Positions 18,635 through 26,458 of a stretch of DNA of 64,000 nt are shown piece after piece. Within the stretch, counting starts at the first letter, position 1; each line of letters opens with the position of its first letter. Position numbers and translations under genes: made by a program. Source of the DNA: Haloechinothrix aidingensis (GTDB lineage Bacteria; Actinomycetota; Actinomycetes; Mycobacteriales; Pseudonocardiaceae); assembly GCF_013450155.1 (NCBI RefSeq), contig NZ_JACCKD010000005.1, forward strand, positions 148,012 through 212,011, read 5' to 3'. Under the pieces are notes generated by a model that had not been told where the DNA came from, did not search any database, and saw nothing but the letters and a program-made list of their open reading frames with translations.

Positions 18635-19198
18635 TCAGCGCCGGCCGAGCATCTCCCGCATCGTGTCGATCTCTGCCTCCTGGACCTCGATGATGTCCTC
18701 GGCCAACTCGCTCGCCTCCGGACTGGTTCCCTCGGCCAGCTGGGCGTTGGCCATATCGATGGCACCCTCGTGATGCTCGACCATAATCTCCATCCACATT
18801 CGGTCGAACTCGGCACCGTCACTGCGTTCGAGCATGGCCATATCCTCTTCGGACATCATTCCCGACATTTCGTGATCGGTGTGCCCATCGCCGGACACAG
18901 GAACGGACTCGCCCCACCTTTCGAGCATCGTCGTCAGGGCCTCGATCTCCGGTTCCTGTCCCTGCCGGATCTCCTCGGCGAGCTCGATCAGTTCCTGGCT
19001 GTCGCTGCGGTCGGGCACCAGGTCGGCCATCTCCACGGCCTGCTCATGGTGCGGCATCATCTCCGTGGCGAAGGCGACGTCCGCTTGGTTGAACCCGGCG
19101 TCTTCGGCCTCCTCGGCGACGTGGTTACCGCATCCGGTGAGCAGCGCACCGGACGCCAGGATCGCCAGGGGCATCATGACTCGTTCACGTGTGAACAC
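18635..19198 (-). CDS. DUF305 lipoprotein
   Basis: 187 aa. The signal peptide ends in the lipobox LLTGC, so the mature protein should be anchored on the outer face of the membrane. Two DUF305 halves carry paired histidines: FATEMMPHHEQAVEMADLV and MMVEHHEGAIDMANAQL, with MM/HE motifs suited to metal binding. DUF305 proteins often accompany copper or metal stress genes, but no role is proven. The DUF6153 gene lies just upstream on the same strand. Confidence 0.9.
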   Translation of the reverse strand: MFTRERVMMPLAILASGALLTGCGNHVAEEAEDAGFNQADVAFATEMMPHHEQAVEMADLVPDRSDSQELIELAEEIRQGQEPEIEALTTMLERWGESVPVSGDGHTDHEMSGMMSEEDMAMLERSDGAEFDRMWMEIMVEHHEGAIDMANAQLAEGTSPEASELAEDIIEVQEAEIDTMREMLGRR

Positions 19199-19287
19199 GC
19201 TTCATCCTCCGTTATCGGTAATGCGTGCTGATACATACGGGTCTCGGCCGTGCGCGGCACGGCTCGCGGCGCGAGCGCCACGAGCCT

Positions 19288-19689
19288 CTACACCCGGATC
19301 ACGCACACCGAACGGAGGATCTCCTTACCGTCGCGCGCGGGAGGTGGTCGCACCCGCGCCAGGTGGCCGCCGGATCTTGGCAGGATCGATGTGTGCGGCC
19401 ACCTGCCTGCGCCCGGGCCGAGCGTCCCGAGCGCGGTCGCGAACGCGGCCAGCACCGCCAGGCACAGGTGCAGCAGATCATGCGGGCCCTGCCCGTCATG
19501 AGTACCGGGCTCCTGCCGCTCGGTAGGCACATGCGACTGGCCATCGTGTGATGGCGCGGCGGAGGCAGCGGGGACCGGGGCGGCGTGTTCCGGTGGCCCG
19601 GAAACGAGGTGATGCATGACCAGCGTGCCGGCCGCGACGGAAAACAGAAGTGCCAGTCGCGCGACCGTCTCCGCACCAGACCCTCGCAT
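19288..19689 (-). CDS. DUF6153-like small membrane protein
   Basis: 133 aa. One N-terminal hydrophobic segment (about residues 11-28, LALLFSVAAGTLVMHHLV), a His/Pro/Ser-rich extracytoplasmic linker, and a second hydrophobic segment (about 68-92, LLHLCLAVLAAFATALGTLG). This layout, the MHHL motif and the position before a DUF305 gene match the DUF6153 group of actinobacterial proteins. The gap to DUF305 is 89 bp. Function unknown. Confidence 0.7.
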   Translation of the reverse strand: MRGSGAETVARLALLFSVAAGTLVMHHLVSGPPEHAAPVPAASAAPSHDGQSHVPTERQEPGTHDGQGPHDLLHLCLAVLAAFATALGTLGPGAGRWPHTSILPRSGGHLARVRPPPARDGKEILRSVCVIRV

Positions 19690-19737
19690 GGCCCAACTGT
19701 AGCGGGACTCGCCCAGGAACTTCGCGTCAGGCGAGGC

Positions 19738-20142
19738 TCAGCGACCCGTGCCCTCCGTCCACGCGACCAACGCGGCGAGCGCAGCCGCCGCGGCCGTGGA
19801 ACCTCCGGCCGCCGCCAGCACGAGACCGCGCCGGACACGCGGCAGCCGACGCCAGGAGCCGACGGTGGCCAGGGCGTCCACGGCGTCGGCCGTGCCGCCG
19901 GCCACGAGCCAACCCGTCACCGGTTGGTCGCTGAACGCGCTGGTGACCGTGCCGGCGCCGATGGCGACATCCCGCGCACCGAGGGCCCTCCCGAGCACCG
20001 CGCTCGACTTCTGCGGGCGGACGCGCCCCACCCACAGCGTCACCAGCGTGTTCGGCTTGGCCAGCGCGAACAGTCCCACACCGACGCGCAGCGCGCCGGA
20101 AAGCGCGGTCAACCGTCGCACCGTGATCGTGCTCTCGCTCAT
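19738..20142 (-). CDS. Small membrane protein of DUF4267-like type
   Basis: 134 aa from the ATG at 20142. Several moderately hydrophobic stretches are visible (about residues 12-36, 55-70, 78-92 and 103-128). The GRALGARDVAIGAGTV motif is typical of DUF4267-like membrane proteins. A longer frame reaches to 20628, but its upstream part overlaps a broken USP gene in another frame and is not credible as its N-terminus. Function unknown. Confidence 0.65.
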   Translation of the reverse strand: MSESTITVRRLTALSGALRVGVGLFALAKPNTLVTLWVGRVRPQKSSAVLGRALGARDVAIGAGTVTSAFSDQPVTGWLVAGGTADAVDALATVGSWRRLPRVRRGLVLAAAGGSTAAAAALAALVAWTEGTGR

Positions 20143-20404
20143 TCGACCCGTCCCTTCGTCTCGCCCGCGGGTAGTCTCGCACTCACGATCACGCGTCGCA
20201 CACCGACCGCCCCGGCGCCCTCTTGGCAGTCGCCGCACCGACGGAAGCCGGCCGGGACAACCCTTCAACATACCGAACGCTGCCTGCCGAAACCCGTGCA
20301 CGCGCGATCCGCCGTCGTGACGGGCTTCCGACTCGTCACAGGGCGTACCGGTACCGTCCCGCGCGCCCTCGACGCTCGACGGGACGACACCCGTGTACGG
20401 GCTC

Positions 20405-20546
20405 GCGTGACCCCAAGCGTGCATCAGGACCAACCGCACCCCGCGATCGGCGGCCTCCCCCGCACCCCACCGGATGGTTTCGAGCGCGTGCCTGCCCCAT
20501 CCACACCGACGACGACCGGCAGTTTGGCGTGTACCGGGTTGCTCGT
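20405..20546 (-). pseudogene. Universal stress protein remnant with frameshift and lost start codon
   Basis: One minus-strand frame encodes KLPVVVGVDGAG, the first strand and ATP-loop start of a USP. The next part of the same fold, HALETIRWGAGEAADRG then VRLVLMHAWG, appears in a different frame immediately afterwards, so one or more bases were lost or gained between them. The expected start position reads ACG (20546-20544) with GGAGA upstream, and homology ends after the second strand. It sits among dormancy-type genes, so it is probably a decayed member of the same set. Confidence 0.7.
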
Positions 20547-20664
20547 CGTGTCTCCACACGTCGTTTCGTGTTGCCGAGTTAATGCGGTGGTCCGGTCGTC
20601 GCCTGCGGCAGGAGTCCCCGTGCCGCAAGAACTTCCGGCCTACCCGGGCGCGACTCGCCCGACC

Positions 20665-21645
20665 TCACCGCAGAGCTCCCCGCGTTTCATTGCGGCGCAG
20701 GTAGTCGCGAAGGTCACGCGGGGACTCCTGGCCGGTATCGGCCGGGTACCCGAACCGCAGCAGGATCTGTGGGTAGCCGGTGATGCCAAGTCCGTCCCGG
20801 ATACGGTCACGTACCTCATCGAGATGCAGCGGCTGGGTCAGGACGCTGCCCGCCAGCCCGCTCGCCACCGCGGCGAGCCAGGCGCGCTGCACGGCAGCAC
20901 CCGCGCGCACCTGGTCGGCTGCCGTGTCCGTGTCGGTGGCGATGATCAGCAGCTGTTCGCCCGCCAACCGCCCGGCCAGCGTCGGTACGTCCGTTATCCG
21001 GGTGGTGGCGCGAACGAGCCCCGCCCACGGCAAGGTGTCACTTCCGGCCGCAGCACGACCATTGCCAGTGGCGCCCGCTACGTGACCCCCGTTCCACGCG
21101 GCGAGCTCCCGCTGGAGCGCGGCGTCGGCGCGCAGCACCGACGCCGCGTAGGTCAGTGCCTCCGCGACCCGTTCGATCTCTGGCGCCATCACCCGGTGTG
21201 CGCGAACGTCCTCGCCGGATCCTTCCCGGGCCAGAGCCGATGCGACGCCGGAGTCGACCTGCTGGCTGGTGAACGGCCTTCGGTAGCTACGCCTCCGGTA
21301 CAGCGCACCGTAAAGTGCCATGTCGCCGTCATCGACGCTACGACGGGCCCCGGGGGTGATACGCGCGATCAGCGCGGGCCGGTCCGGTTCCGGGAACAGC
21401 TCAACGGCACTGCTCCACCCGAGGGACCGTGCGGCCACTCGCAGGTTGGTGACTGCCGCACCACAGGACAGCAACAGGTCGCGCCCGGTGGGGTCGTGTT
21501 GCCGCGGTGGACGGTCGGTCCATTCGAGCAGATCCACGCGCTCGGATCCGGACTCCACGATCCACGGCATGGTGTTGTGCACCGAGGGGGTCGTGCACAG
21601 TGCGCGGTCGAGTACCGCGAGGTCAGCGAGTGTCCATCCGGTCAT
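20665..21645 (-). CDS. Acg-family nitroreductase-fold protein (paralog 1)
   Basis: 326 aa from the ATG at 21645, which has AAGGAG 6 nt upstream; the frame is open further but non-coding there. Typical Acg landmarks are TTPSVHNTMPW near residue 20, LLLSCGAAVTNLRVAARSLGW, YRRRSYRRPFTSQQVD and the C-terminal PQILLRFGYP. Acg proteins (Rv2032, Rv3131, Rv3127) have a duplicated nitroreductase fold, bind FMN in a closed site and are hypoxia-induced in M. tuberculosis. A perfect GGGACGTTCGTCCC dyad lies 83 bp upstream. Confidence 0.88.
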   Translation of the reverse strand: MTGWTLADLAVLDRALCTTPSVHNTMPWIVESGSERVDLLEWTDRPPRQHDPTGRDLLLSCGAAVTNLRVAARSLGWSSAVELFPEPDRPALIARITPGARRSVDDGDMALYGALYRRRSYRRPFTSQQVDSGVASALAREGSGEDVRAHRVMAPEIERVAEALTYAASVLRADAALQRELAAWNGGHVAGATGNGRAAAGSDTLPWAGLVRATTRITDVPTLAGRLAGEQLLIIATDTDTAADQVRAGAAVQRAWLAAVASGLAGSVLTQPLHLDEVRDRIRDGLGITGYPQILLRFGYPADTGQESPRDLRDYLRRNETRGALR

Positions 21646-21727
21646 TCCTTGCTCCTTCAAAAGGCGTCGAACACAACTGTCTCGACACCCGCTGGTGAGC
21701 CGGAAGGGCTTTACGGATGCACTACCA

Positions 21728-21741
21728 GGGACGTTCGTCCC
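21728..21741 (-). promoter_or_regulatory. DevR/DosR-type box, perfect GGGAC-N4-GTCCC dyad
   Basis: GGGACGTTCGTCCC is a perfect inverted repeat, the same form as the M. tuberculosis DosR box half-sites. It faces the Acg paralog-1 gene on the minus strand and lies 122 bp before the DUF3048 gene on the plus strand. No strong -10 hexamer sits 38 nt away (CCGGCT), unlike the other boxes here. Confidence 0.65.
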
Positions 21742-21863
21742 GGATGGCGACAAACGTTCCCACCGGCGCCGGACCGCCTCCCCGGCAGGCATGTCGACGG
21801 CAGGCACGACCCCGCGACGCGCGGTAGGATCACCGCTGCCGCTGCCCCGGACGAAGTGAGGCG

Positions 21864-22931
21864 ATGGTGACCGGTCGCGCGAAGAGTCTCCTTGCTGTCC
21901 TGATCGTGGCTGCCATGGGCGCAGCCGCGGTGATCGGCCTCGTGGTTCTCCTGGGTGACGACGACCCGGAACCGTCCCAGCCGGAACCGACGGCCCAGGA
22001 GACGGACGAGCCCGAACCCCCGCGTGCCCCGCTGACCGGTGAGGCGATCGACGACGAGTCCGACCTCGACCACCCGGCCGTGGCGGTCAAGGTCTCCGAC
22101 GTCGAGCAGGCCCACCCGCAGGTGGGCGTGGACCGTGCCGACATCGTGTTCGTCGAGTTCCTCGGCGTGAACTACACGCGGCTGGCCGCCGTGTTCCACT
22201 CGGACCTCCCGGACGAGGTCGGGCCGGTGCGCTCGGTTCGCCCCTCCGACGCACCCCTGCTCGGGCCGATCGCTCCAGCCTTCGGCAACACGATGGGCTC
22301 CGAGTGGATCATGGACTACGTCTACGGTGCCGGTGAGCTCGACGACCTCGGCACCCAGCGCGTCTCCGGAAGCAATGCGTACACGCTGAACCAGCAACGT
22401 CCGCAGCCCGATCACGTCTTCGCCCATCCCGGCGAGCTGCTCGGCCTGACGGACTTCTCCGAGCCCCCCGAGCCGTACTTCTCGTACTCGTCCGAGGACG
22501 AGGCAAGCACAGCCGAGCAGGCGGGAGGATCCGGCTCCTCGGTGCAGCTCGCGTACGGCAGCGGCTCCCCGATCACCTGGACCTACGACGAGGAGAACGG
22601 GCAGTACCTTCGCGAGCACCAGCGCGGTGCACACGAGATGGCAGGCGGTGAGCGGATCAGCGCAACCAACGTCGTCGTCATCGAGGCCGAGGCTGAGACC
22701 GGCAAGATCGGCGACGGCGGTGGGCAACCGGTGCCGATCCAGGACCTCGTCGACAGCGAGGGGTCGTTCGTGGCCCTGTCCGGCGGATCCTCCGTGACCG
22801 GTACCTGGTCGAAGGGCGGCGAGAACGACCGGTTCGAGCTGCGCACCGACGACGGGGAGCAGCTCAGGCTCGCACCCGGCAACACGTGGGTCGAGCTACC
22901 CCAGCCGTCCACGGGCGTAACCACCGGCTGA
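21864..22931 (+). CDS. DUF3048 (YerB-like) membrane-anchored protein
   Basis: 355 aa. One N-terminal membrane segment (about residues 8-30) is followed by an acidic Pro-rich linker. The DUF3048 N-terminal domain (HPAVAVKVSDVEQAHPQVGVDRADIVFVE; VGPVRSVRPSDAPLL) and C-terminal domain (VVIEAEAETGK; GTWSKGGENDRFELR) follow. It faces the extracellular side. Function is unknown; the Bacillus relative YerB is a lipoprotein, whereas this one has no lipobox. Confidence 0.88.
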   Translation: MVTGRAKSLLAVLIVAAMGAAAVIGLVVLLGDDDPEPSQPEPTAQETDEPEPPRAPLTGEAIDDESDLDHPAVAVKVSDVEQAHPQVGVDRADIVFVEFLGVNYTRLAAVFHSDLPDEVGPVRSVRPSDAPLLGPIAPAFGNTMGSEWIMDYVYGAGELDDLGTQRVSGSNAYTLNQQRPQPDHVFAHPGELLGLTDFSEPPEPYFSYSSEDEASTAEQAGGSGSSVQLAYGSGSPITWTYDEENGQYLREHQRGAHEMAGGERISATNVVVIEAEAETGKIGDGGGQPVPIQDLVDSEGSFVALSGGSSVTGTWSKGGENDRFELRTDDGEQLRLAPGNTWVELPQPSTGVTTG

Positions 22932-22973
22932 CGGGCCGCTCGAGCTCACAGGCCGGAACCGGCAGCGAACGGC

Positions 22974-23336
22974 TCAGCTCGCCACATCACCGCGCTGCCC
23001 GACCGCCACGACCGGCACCCGGACCTCCAGCATCCCCGGTTTGTAGCTGGCGCTGATGCCACCGGTGTCCGCGCCGGACGGCAGGCCGACACTCCTGGTG
23101 AGCGCACCGTGCCGTGCCCTCTCGCACCTCATGGTGACCAGCAGGGCGTCCCCGGAGGTCCAGATCGTGATGTCCGCCTTCGAGCCCGTGGCCGGAACGG
23201 TCACGTGAACCAGGTACATGCCATCGGTGTAGTACTCCTCGACGTGGCCGAGCTCGTGTGGGTACGAGGCGGCCGACCGGTCGGCATTCCCGCTCGCCTT
23301 CGCCGTGTCGTGCTGTGGCTGGCTGGTCACGATCAT
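22974..23336 (-). CDS. Hsp20/alpha-crystallin-like small protein
   Basis: 120 aa from the ATG at 23336 (AGGATGG upstream); a GTG at 23378 is an alternative. The central region fits the alpha-crystallin beta-sandwich: MYLVHVTVPATGSKADITIWTSGDALLVTM, then LTRSVGLPSGADTGGISASYKPGMLEVRVPV. The usual ELPG of the first loop is VPAT, and the C-terminal IxI motif is not obvious. It may act as an atypical holdase or Hsp20-fold partner. It lies 65 bp after the hibernation-factor gene on the same strand. Confidence 0.78.
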   Translation of the reverse strand: MIVTSQPQHDTAKASGNADRSAASYPHELGHVEEYYTDGMYLVHVTVPATGSKADITIWTSGDALLVTMRCERARHGALTRSVGLPSGADTGGISASYKPGMLEVRVPVVAVGQRGDVAS

Positions 23337-23401
23337 CGTTTGTCCATCCTCATTGTCGACCGCGGGCGATATGCGCACGGCTCCGCTGTACGCGGCTGGG
23401 G

Positions 23402-24220
23402 CTACCGGGTGGCCGGTAGTGCGGTGAGCAGCCCGAAATGGCCGTCGTAGCGGCGGTAGAGCACGCTCACGTTCTTGGTGTCGATGTCCACGAACGGGAT
23501 GAACGGCAACCGGCCTGCGCCCAGCCGGTGCTCGGCCGTGCTCAGTGAGATCACGGGCGCATCGAGCGCGCCGGAGATGACCGGGTCCTGGGCCGGACGG
23601 CTGCGATGACGGTCGCTCGGCGATCCCTGGGTGAGGCGCGTACCGCCGCTGCCGTCACGCCAGAGGACGCTGTCCCGGCCGCTCTCCCTCTCCGTGAACA
23701 GGTGAAAGTTGTAGTCCCGGATGTCCATGTCGAACGCGGCATCGGACACGCTGCACACGACCGGGAGACATCGCTTGGTACGGATCGTGCTGGGACTGCG
23801 CACCGAGCGGTGCGCACCCACCATGCGCTGGATCGTCAGCTCGTGCCGCCCCCGGACGCTGTGCCGGAGCTTGTCTCCCCAACCCGCACCACGCAGCTCC
23901 GCGACACGCACGACCCGCTCCCGGAGTCGCTCGACGGCCCGGTCGACAGCGTCCGGACCGGTCGGCGCGCTCGCTTGTGCTCGGACGAACCACCCGTCGA
24001 TGTCGACGTTCGTCTGGGCGATGACCGGCCCCGTCACGGCGACTTCCCAGTACCGCGTGAGCCGGACCCGTGCCGCCAGCACCGGCAAGGCGTCATCGGT
24101 GATCAACTCCGCGATGCGCGCGGCCGCGTAGTCGGCGGTGCCGGTATCCACCGCACCACGCACGGTCACCCGGACGTCCGGCACCGGGCGGTATGTCGCG
24201 TGCGGCAGTGTCGCGGTCAT
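23402..24220 (-). CDS. Long-form ribosome hibernation factor, DATIN (Rv0079)-like
   Basis: 272 aa. The N-terminal half (to about 100) has HPF/YfiA beta-alpha features, ending VVRVAELRGAGWGDKLRHSV. Two copies of the Sigma54-modulation C-terminal domain follow: one at about 140-185 (DAAFDMDIRDYNFHLFTERESGRDSVLWR) and one at about 220-270 (DAPVISLSTAEHRLGAGRLPFIPFVDIDTKNVSVLYRR). M. tuberculosis DATIN, a DosR-regulon translation inhibitor, has almost the same length by my recollection. The role would be to bind and silence ribosomes in dormancy. GGAGGAG precedes the ATG, and a DevR-type box with TACGTT lies upstream. Confidence 0.85.
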   Translation of the reverse strand: MTATLPHATYRPVPDVRVTVRGAVDTGTADYAAARIAELITDDALPVLAARVRLTRYWEVAVTGPVIAQTNVDIDGWFVRAQASAPTGPDAVDRAVERLRERVVRVAELRGAGWGDKLRHSVRGRHELTIQRMVGAHRSVRSPSTIRTKRCLPVVCSVSDAAFDMDIRDYNFHLFTERESGRDSVLWRDGSGGTRLTQGSPSDRHRSRPAQDPVISGALDAPVISLSTAEHRLGAGRLPFIPFVDIDTKNVSVLYRRYDGHFGLLTALPATR

Positions 24221-24281
24221 CGTGCTCCTCCAGCTGGCGGCGCGTGGTACGTGCAGGTCAGCACGCCCAGCGCATAGAAGG

Positions 24282-24325
24282 AACGTAACCGTCGGTCTGC
24301 GGGCCCCGGAAGAGTCGAAATGCCC
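24282..24325 (-). promoter_or_regulatory. DevR-type box with -10 TACGTT for the hibernation-factor gene
   Basis: Read on the minus strand, GGGCATTTCGACTC (24325-24312) matches the narG box GGGCCTTTCGTCTC at 12 of 14 positions. TACGTT (24287-24282) begins 38 nt after the first G. The predicted transcript starts near 24275, giving a leader of about 55 nt with a GGAGG ribosome site. Confidence 0.65.
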
Positions 24326-24503
24326 TCACCGCGACGGACCTTCGCCGCTGCACCCGGAGGGACGCACCGCGCCACGGTGGCACCGGGCCGCGTCCGCGCG
24401 CACGGGCTATTACGGAACGGATACACGTTCGCACGGGAAGTGAAACAACCCTGTACCGGGGCCCGAACGGCGTGCTGTGATCGATAGCGATTGGAGGGGT
24501 GCG

Positions 24504-25346
24504 ATGACGGTCTCACACACCGTGCCACCGCCCGACGTTCTCGATACGTTGAACGCCACAGTGCGCTACACCGCTCAACCCCTCGCAGGGGAGATTCCCA
24601 ATCATTCCACAGTGGAGTCAGCGGTGATGCTGGCCGCGCGCGCTCCATCGATGCTGCACGATCGGCCGTGGCACTGTCGGGTCACGGGTACGACCATCGA
24701 GCTGCACGCCGCATCCCGGCGGACCGACACCAGCGAGGACCGGGGTGTGCTGGTCAGCTGTGGTGCCGCGCTGCACCATCTGATGGTCGCCTTCGCGGCG
24801 TTCGGCTGGGCCGCCACCGTCGTGCCGTTCCCGGCAGCGCGGCTCGCCATCATCGCGCGCGTATACCTGCACGAGGCAGAGCCGACCGACCACAGCATCC
24901 GGCTGGCGGCAGCGATCGCACGCCGCTGCCACGACGGTTCCGCGCGTGCGGCGAGCCCGGAACACGCCGCCGCGGGCCACCGCGCGGACCGGATCGAGGC
25001 GCTGCGCGCGTATCCCCCCGTCGCGGGCACCATGCTCACCCCGATCCACCATCACCCGGACCTCGACCACCCCGACGGCCCGGCCCGCTCTGCGGGTACC
25101 GCCGCGGATATCCGCGTGCCGCACCCCCGGCTCCCCGTGGACGAGACACCACCGCCCCCGGATCAACGGTGGTTCGCGCTGGCGACGCGGACCGATCAGC
25201 GGGAGGCACGGCTACGCGCCGGCCTCGCGTTGAGCACGGTGTCGCTCCTGGCGACCGAGCTCGGGTTGAGCTGCGAGGCGCGGGTCGCGCCCGCGCCGCG
25301 TGCCCGCAACGGCTCTATCCGCCACGTCCTGCTGCGGGTGCGCTGA
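24504..25346 (+). CDS. Acg-like nitroreductase-fold protein (paralog 2, divergent)
   Basis: 280 aa from the ATG at 24504 (GGAGGGG 4 nt upstream). N-terminal Acg landmarks survive: LAARAPSMLHDRPWHCRV (with HD where paralogs have HNTQPW), VLVSCGAALHHLMVAFAAFGW and YPPVAG. The middle is shortened and His/Pro-rich, and it ends RNGSIRHVLLRVR. It may be a degenerate relative without full flavin binding. It is divergent from the hibernation-factor gene. Confidence 0.72.
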   Translation: MTVSHTVPPPDVLDTLNATVRYTAQPLAGEIPNHSTVESAVMLAARAPSMLHDRPWHCRVTGTTIELHAASRRTDTSEDRGVLVSCGAALHHLMVAFAAFGWAATVVPFPAARLAIIARVYLHEAEPTDHSIRLAAAIARRCHDGSARAASPEHAAAGHRADRIEALRAYPPVAGTMLTPIHHHPDLDHPDGPARSAGTAADIRVPHPRLPVDETPPPPDQRWFALATRTDQREARLRAGLALSTVSLLATELGLSCEARVAPAPRARNGSIRHVLLRVR

Positions 25347-25416
25347 CCGCAGGTGTGGCTCGGCCCGTCACCCCGGCACGCCGAACCGGATCCGGGGGAC
25401 ACGGACCGTGTAACCA

Positions 25417-25460
25417 GGGACTTTCGGCCACTGTGCCCGCGGTGCCCGGTGAGCGAGTAT
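25417..25460 (+). promoter_or_regulatory. DevR-type box with -10 GAGTAT, leaderless promoter
   Basis: GGGACTTTCGGCCA at 25417-25430 continues as CTGTGCCC, giving a wider dyad. GAGTAT (25455-25460) begins 38 nt after the first G, and 7 nt later the GTG start of the small downstream gene occurs. The box is identical over 14 bases to the one in front of devR. Confidence 0.7.
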
Positions 25461-25466
25461 GGAGCC

Positions 25467-25757
25467 GTGCACAACGAGCAGAACCCGCAGGCCGTGGTGG
25501 GCCCGCCAGGTGCGAGCGATGCGGAGCGTTCCCGGGCGGTACGGACCGTCGCCGCACACGCTACGGACGCCGGGGACCTCGAGCAGCTGTTGGACATGCT
25601 CGGGCTCGCCGCAGGCGAGGCGCGCGAGCCGGGAAGCGCGCCGGACCAGATCACCCGCGCGCACCGCGAGGCGCTCCGTGCCGCTCCCCGTAACCGCAGG
25701 TTGCTGGCTAGCGAGCTGGCGACCGTGCTCACCTCGGGATCGTCGCAGGAGCACTGA
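25467..25757 (+). CDS. Small hypothetical helical protein under a DevR-type box
   Basis: 96 aa, family not recognised. The sequence is hydrophilic and mostly helical, rich in Ala, Glu and Arg (ERSRAVRTVAAHATDAGD; LLDMLGLAAGEA; RRLLASELATVL). I chose the GTG at 25467 because it lies exactly at the predicted transcription start; a GTG at 25450 would overlap the -10 region. No ribosome site is needed for a leaderless message. Its promoter shares the devR box, so it is probably a dormancy-induced protein. Confidence 0.62.
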   Translation: MHNEQNPQAVVGPPGASDAERSRAVRTVAAHATDAGDLEQLLDMLGLAAGEAREPGSAPDQITRAHREALRAAPRNRRLLASELATVLTSGSSQEH

Positions 25758-25823
25758 CCGCACACGGGTCCGTTCCTGCTCAACCACCCGCGCATCCCCA
25801 GGTCCGCACGGGCAGCCCGGAAT

Positions 25824-25853
25824 TTGACAAATGGTCGGCAGTTGCCGACCATT
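25824..25853 (+). promoter_or_regulatory. Leaderless promoter with perfect 11-bp-arm operator palindrome
   Basis: A TTGACA -35 (25824-25829) is separated by 17 nt from GACCAT (25847-25852), and the ATG of the regulator follows 7 nt later. Arms AATGGTCGGCA and TGCCGACCATT flank a 2-nt centre at 25841-25842 (whole palindrome 25830-25853), filling the spacer and the -10. A further partial arm (CCGACCATAATT) lies just inside the gene near 25881. This is the layout of an autoregulatory repressor site. Confidence 0.8.
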
Positions 25854-25858
25854 CTGCT

Positions 25859-26458
25859 ATGGCAGACTGTACGGTATCCGCCGACCATAATTCGGCACCG
25901 GACTACGAGCTGGACGAGCAGCTGGAGCTCACCCACCCACGGCAGTACCGCGCGCTCTTCAACGAGACCCGCGCCGACATCGTCAACCTGCTGCTGGAAC
26001 GCGCAGCGACCACCTCCGACCTGGCGCAGGCGCTCGGCAAGCCGAAAGGCACCATCGGACACCACCTCAAGACGCTCGCCGACGCGGGCCTGGTGCGGGT
26101 GGTGCGCACCAAGCGGGTCCGGGCGATCGACGCGATCTACTACGGCCGCACGGCGCGCGTGTTCCTCTTCGACCGCATCGGGGAGGCCACGAACCAGCCC
26201 CAGCGCACCATGGAGATCGCCTCCTCCGAGATCGCTCGCGTACCTGCCGGGTCCCAGCTACCGCAGACGGTCGGGTTGCGCCACGTCCGGATCCCCGCCG
26301 AGCGCGCGGAGGAGTGGAAACGCAGGCTCCACGAGCTCGTCGACGAGTTCGTCCGCGAACCACGGTCGGGCGAGGTCAGCTACGGCCTGCTTGTCGGGCT
26401 GTACCCGACCGATCGCCCGAGCCTGCCCACCCCGGAAGGTGCCGGGGAGGACGGGTGA
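25859..26458 (+). CDS. ArsR/HTH_20-type winged-helix transcriptional regulator
   Basis: 199 aa. The HTH lies at about residues 23-90: LFNETRADIVNLLLERAATTSDLAQALGKPKG, then TIGHHLKTLADAGLVRVVRT. A C-terminal ligand or dimer domain of about 100 residues follows. No metal-binding cysteine motif as in metal-sensing ArsR proteins is visible, so it probably senses an organic compound. It overlaps the MFS exporter gene by 4 bp (GTGA) and likely represses both through the palindrome at its own promoter. Confidence 0.87.
   Translation: MADCTVSADHNSAPDYELDEQLELTHPRQYRALFNETRADIVNLLLERAATTSDLAQALGKPKGTIGHHLKTLADAGLVRVVRTKRVRAIDAIYYGRTARVFLFDRIGEATNQPQRTMEIASSEIARVPAGSQLPQTVGLRHVRIPAERAEEWKRRLHELVDEFVREPRSGEVSYGLLVGLYPTDRPSLPTPEGAGEDG

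Noticed and set aside
19585..21870. Very long plus-strand open frame (about 760 codons)
   Set aside because: It runs antisense to the DUF4267-like, USP-remnant and Acg genes, has no recognisable domain and an Arg/Pro/His-rich composition typical of a GC-rich shadow frame.
24335..24348. CGGACCTTCGCCGC as the box for the hibernation factor
   Set aside because: The neighbouring GGGCATTTCGACTC fits the narG box better and has TACGTT at 38 nt.
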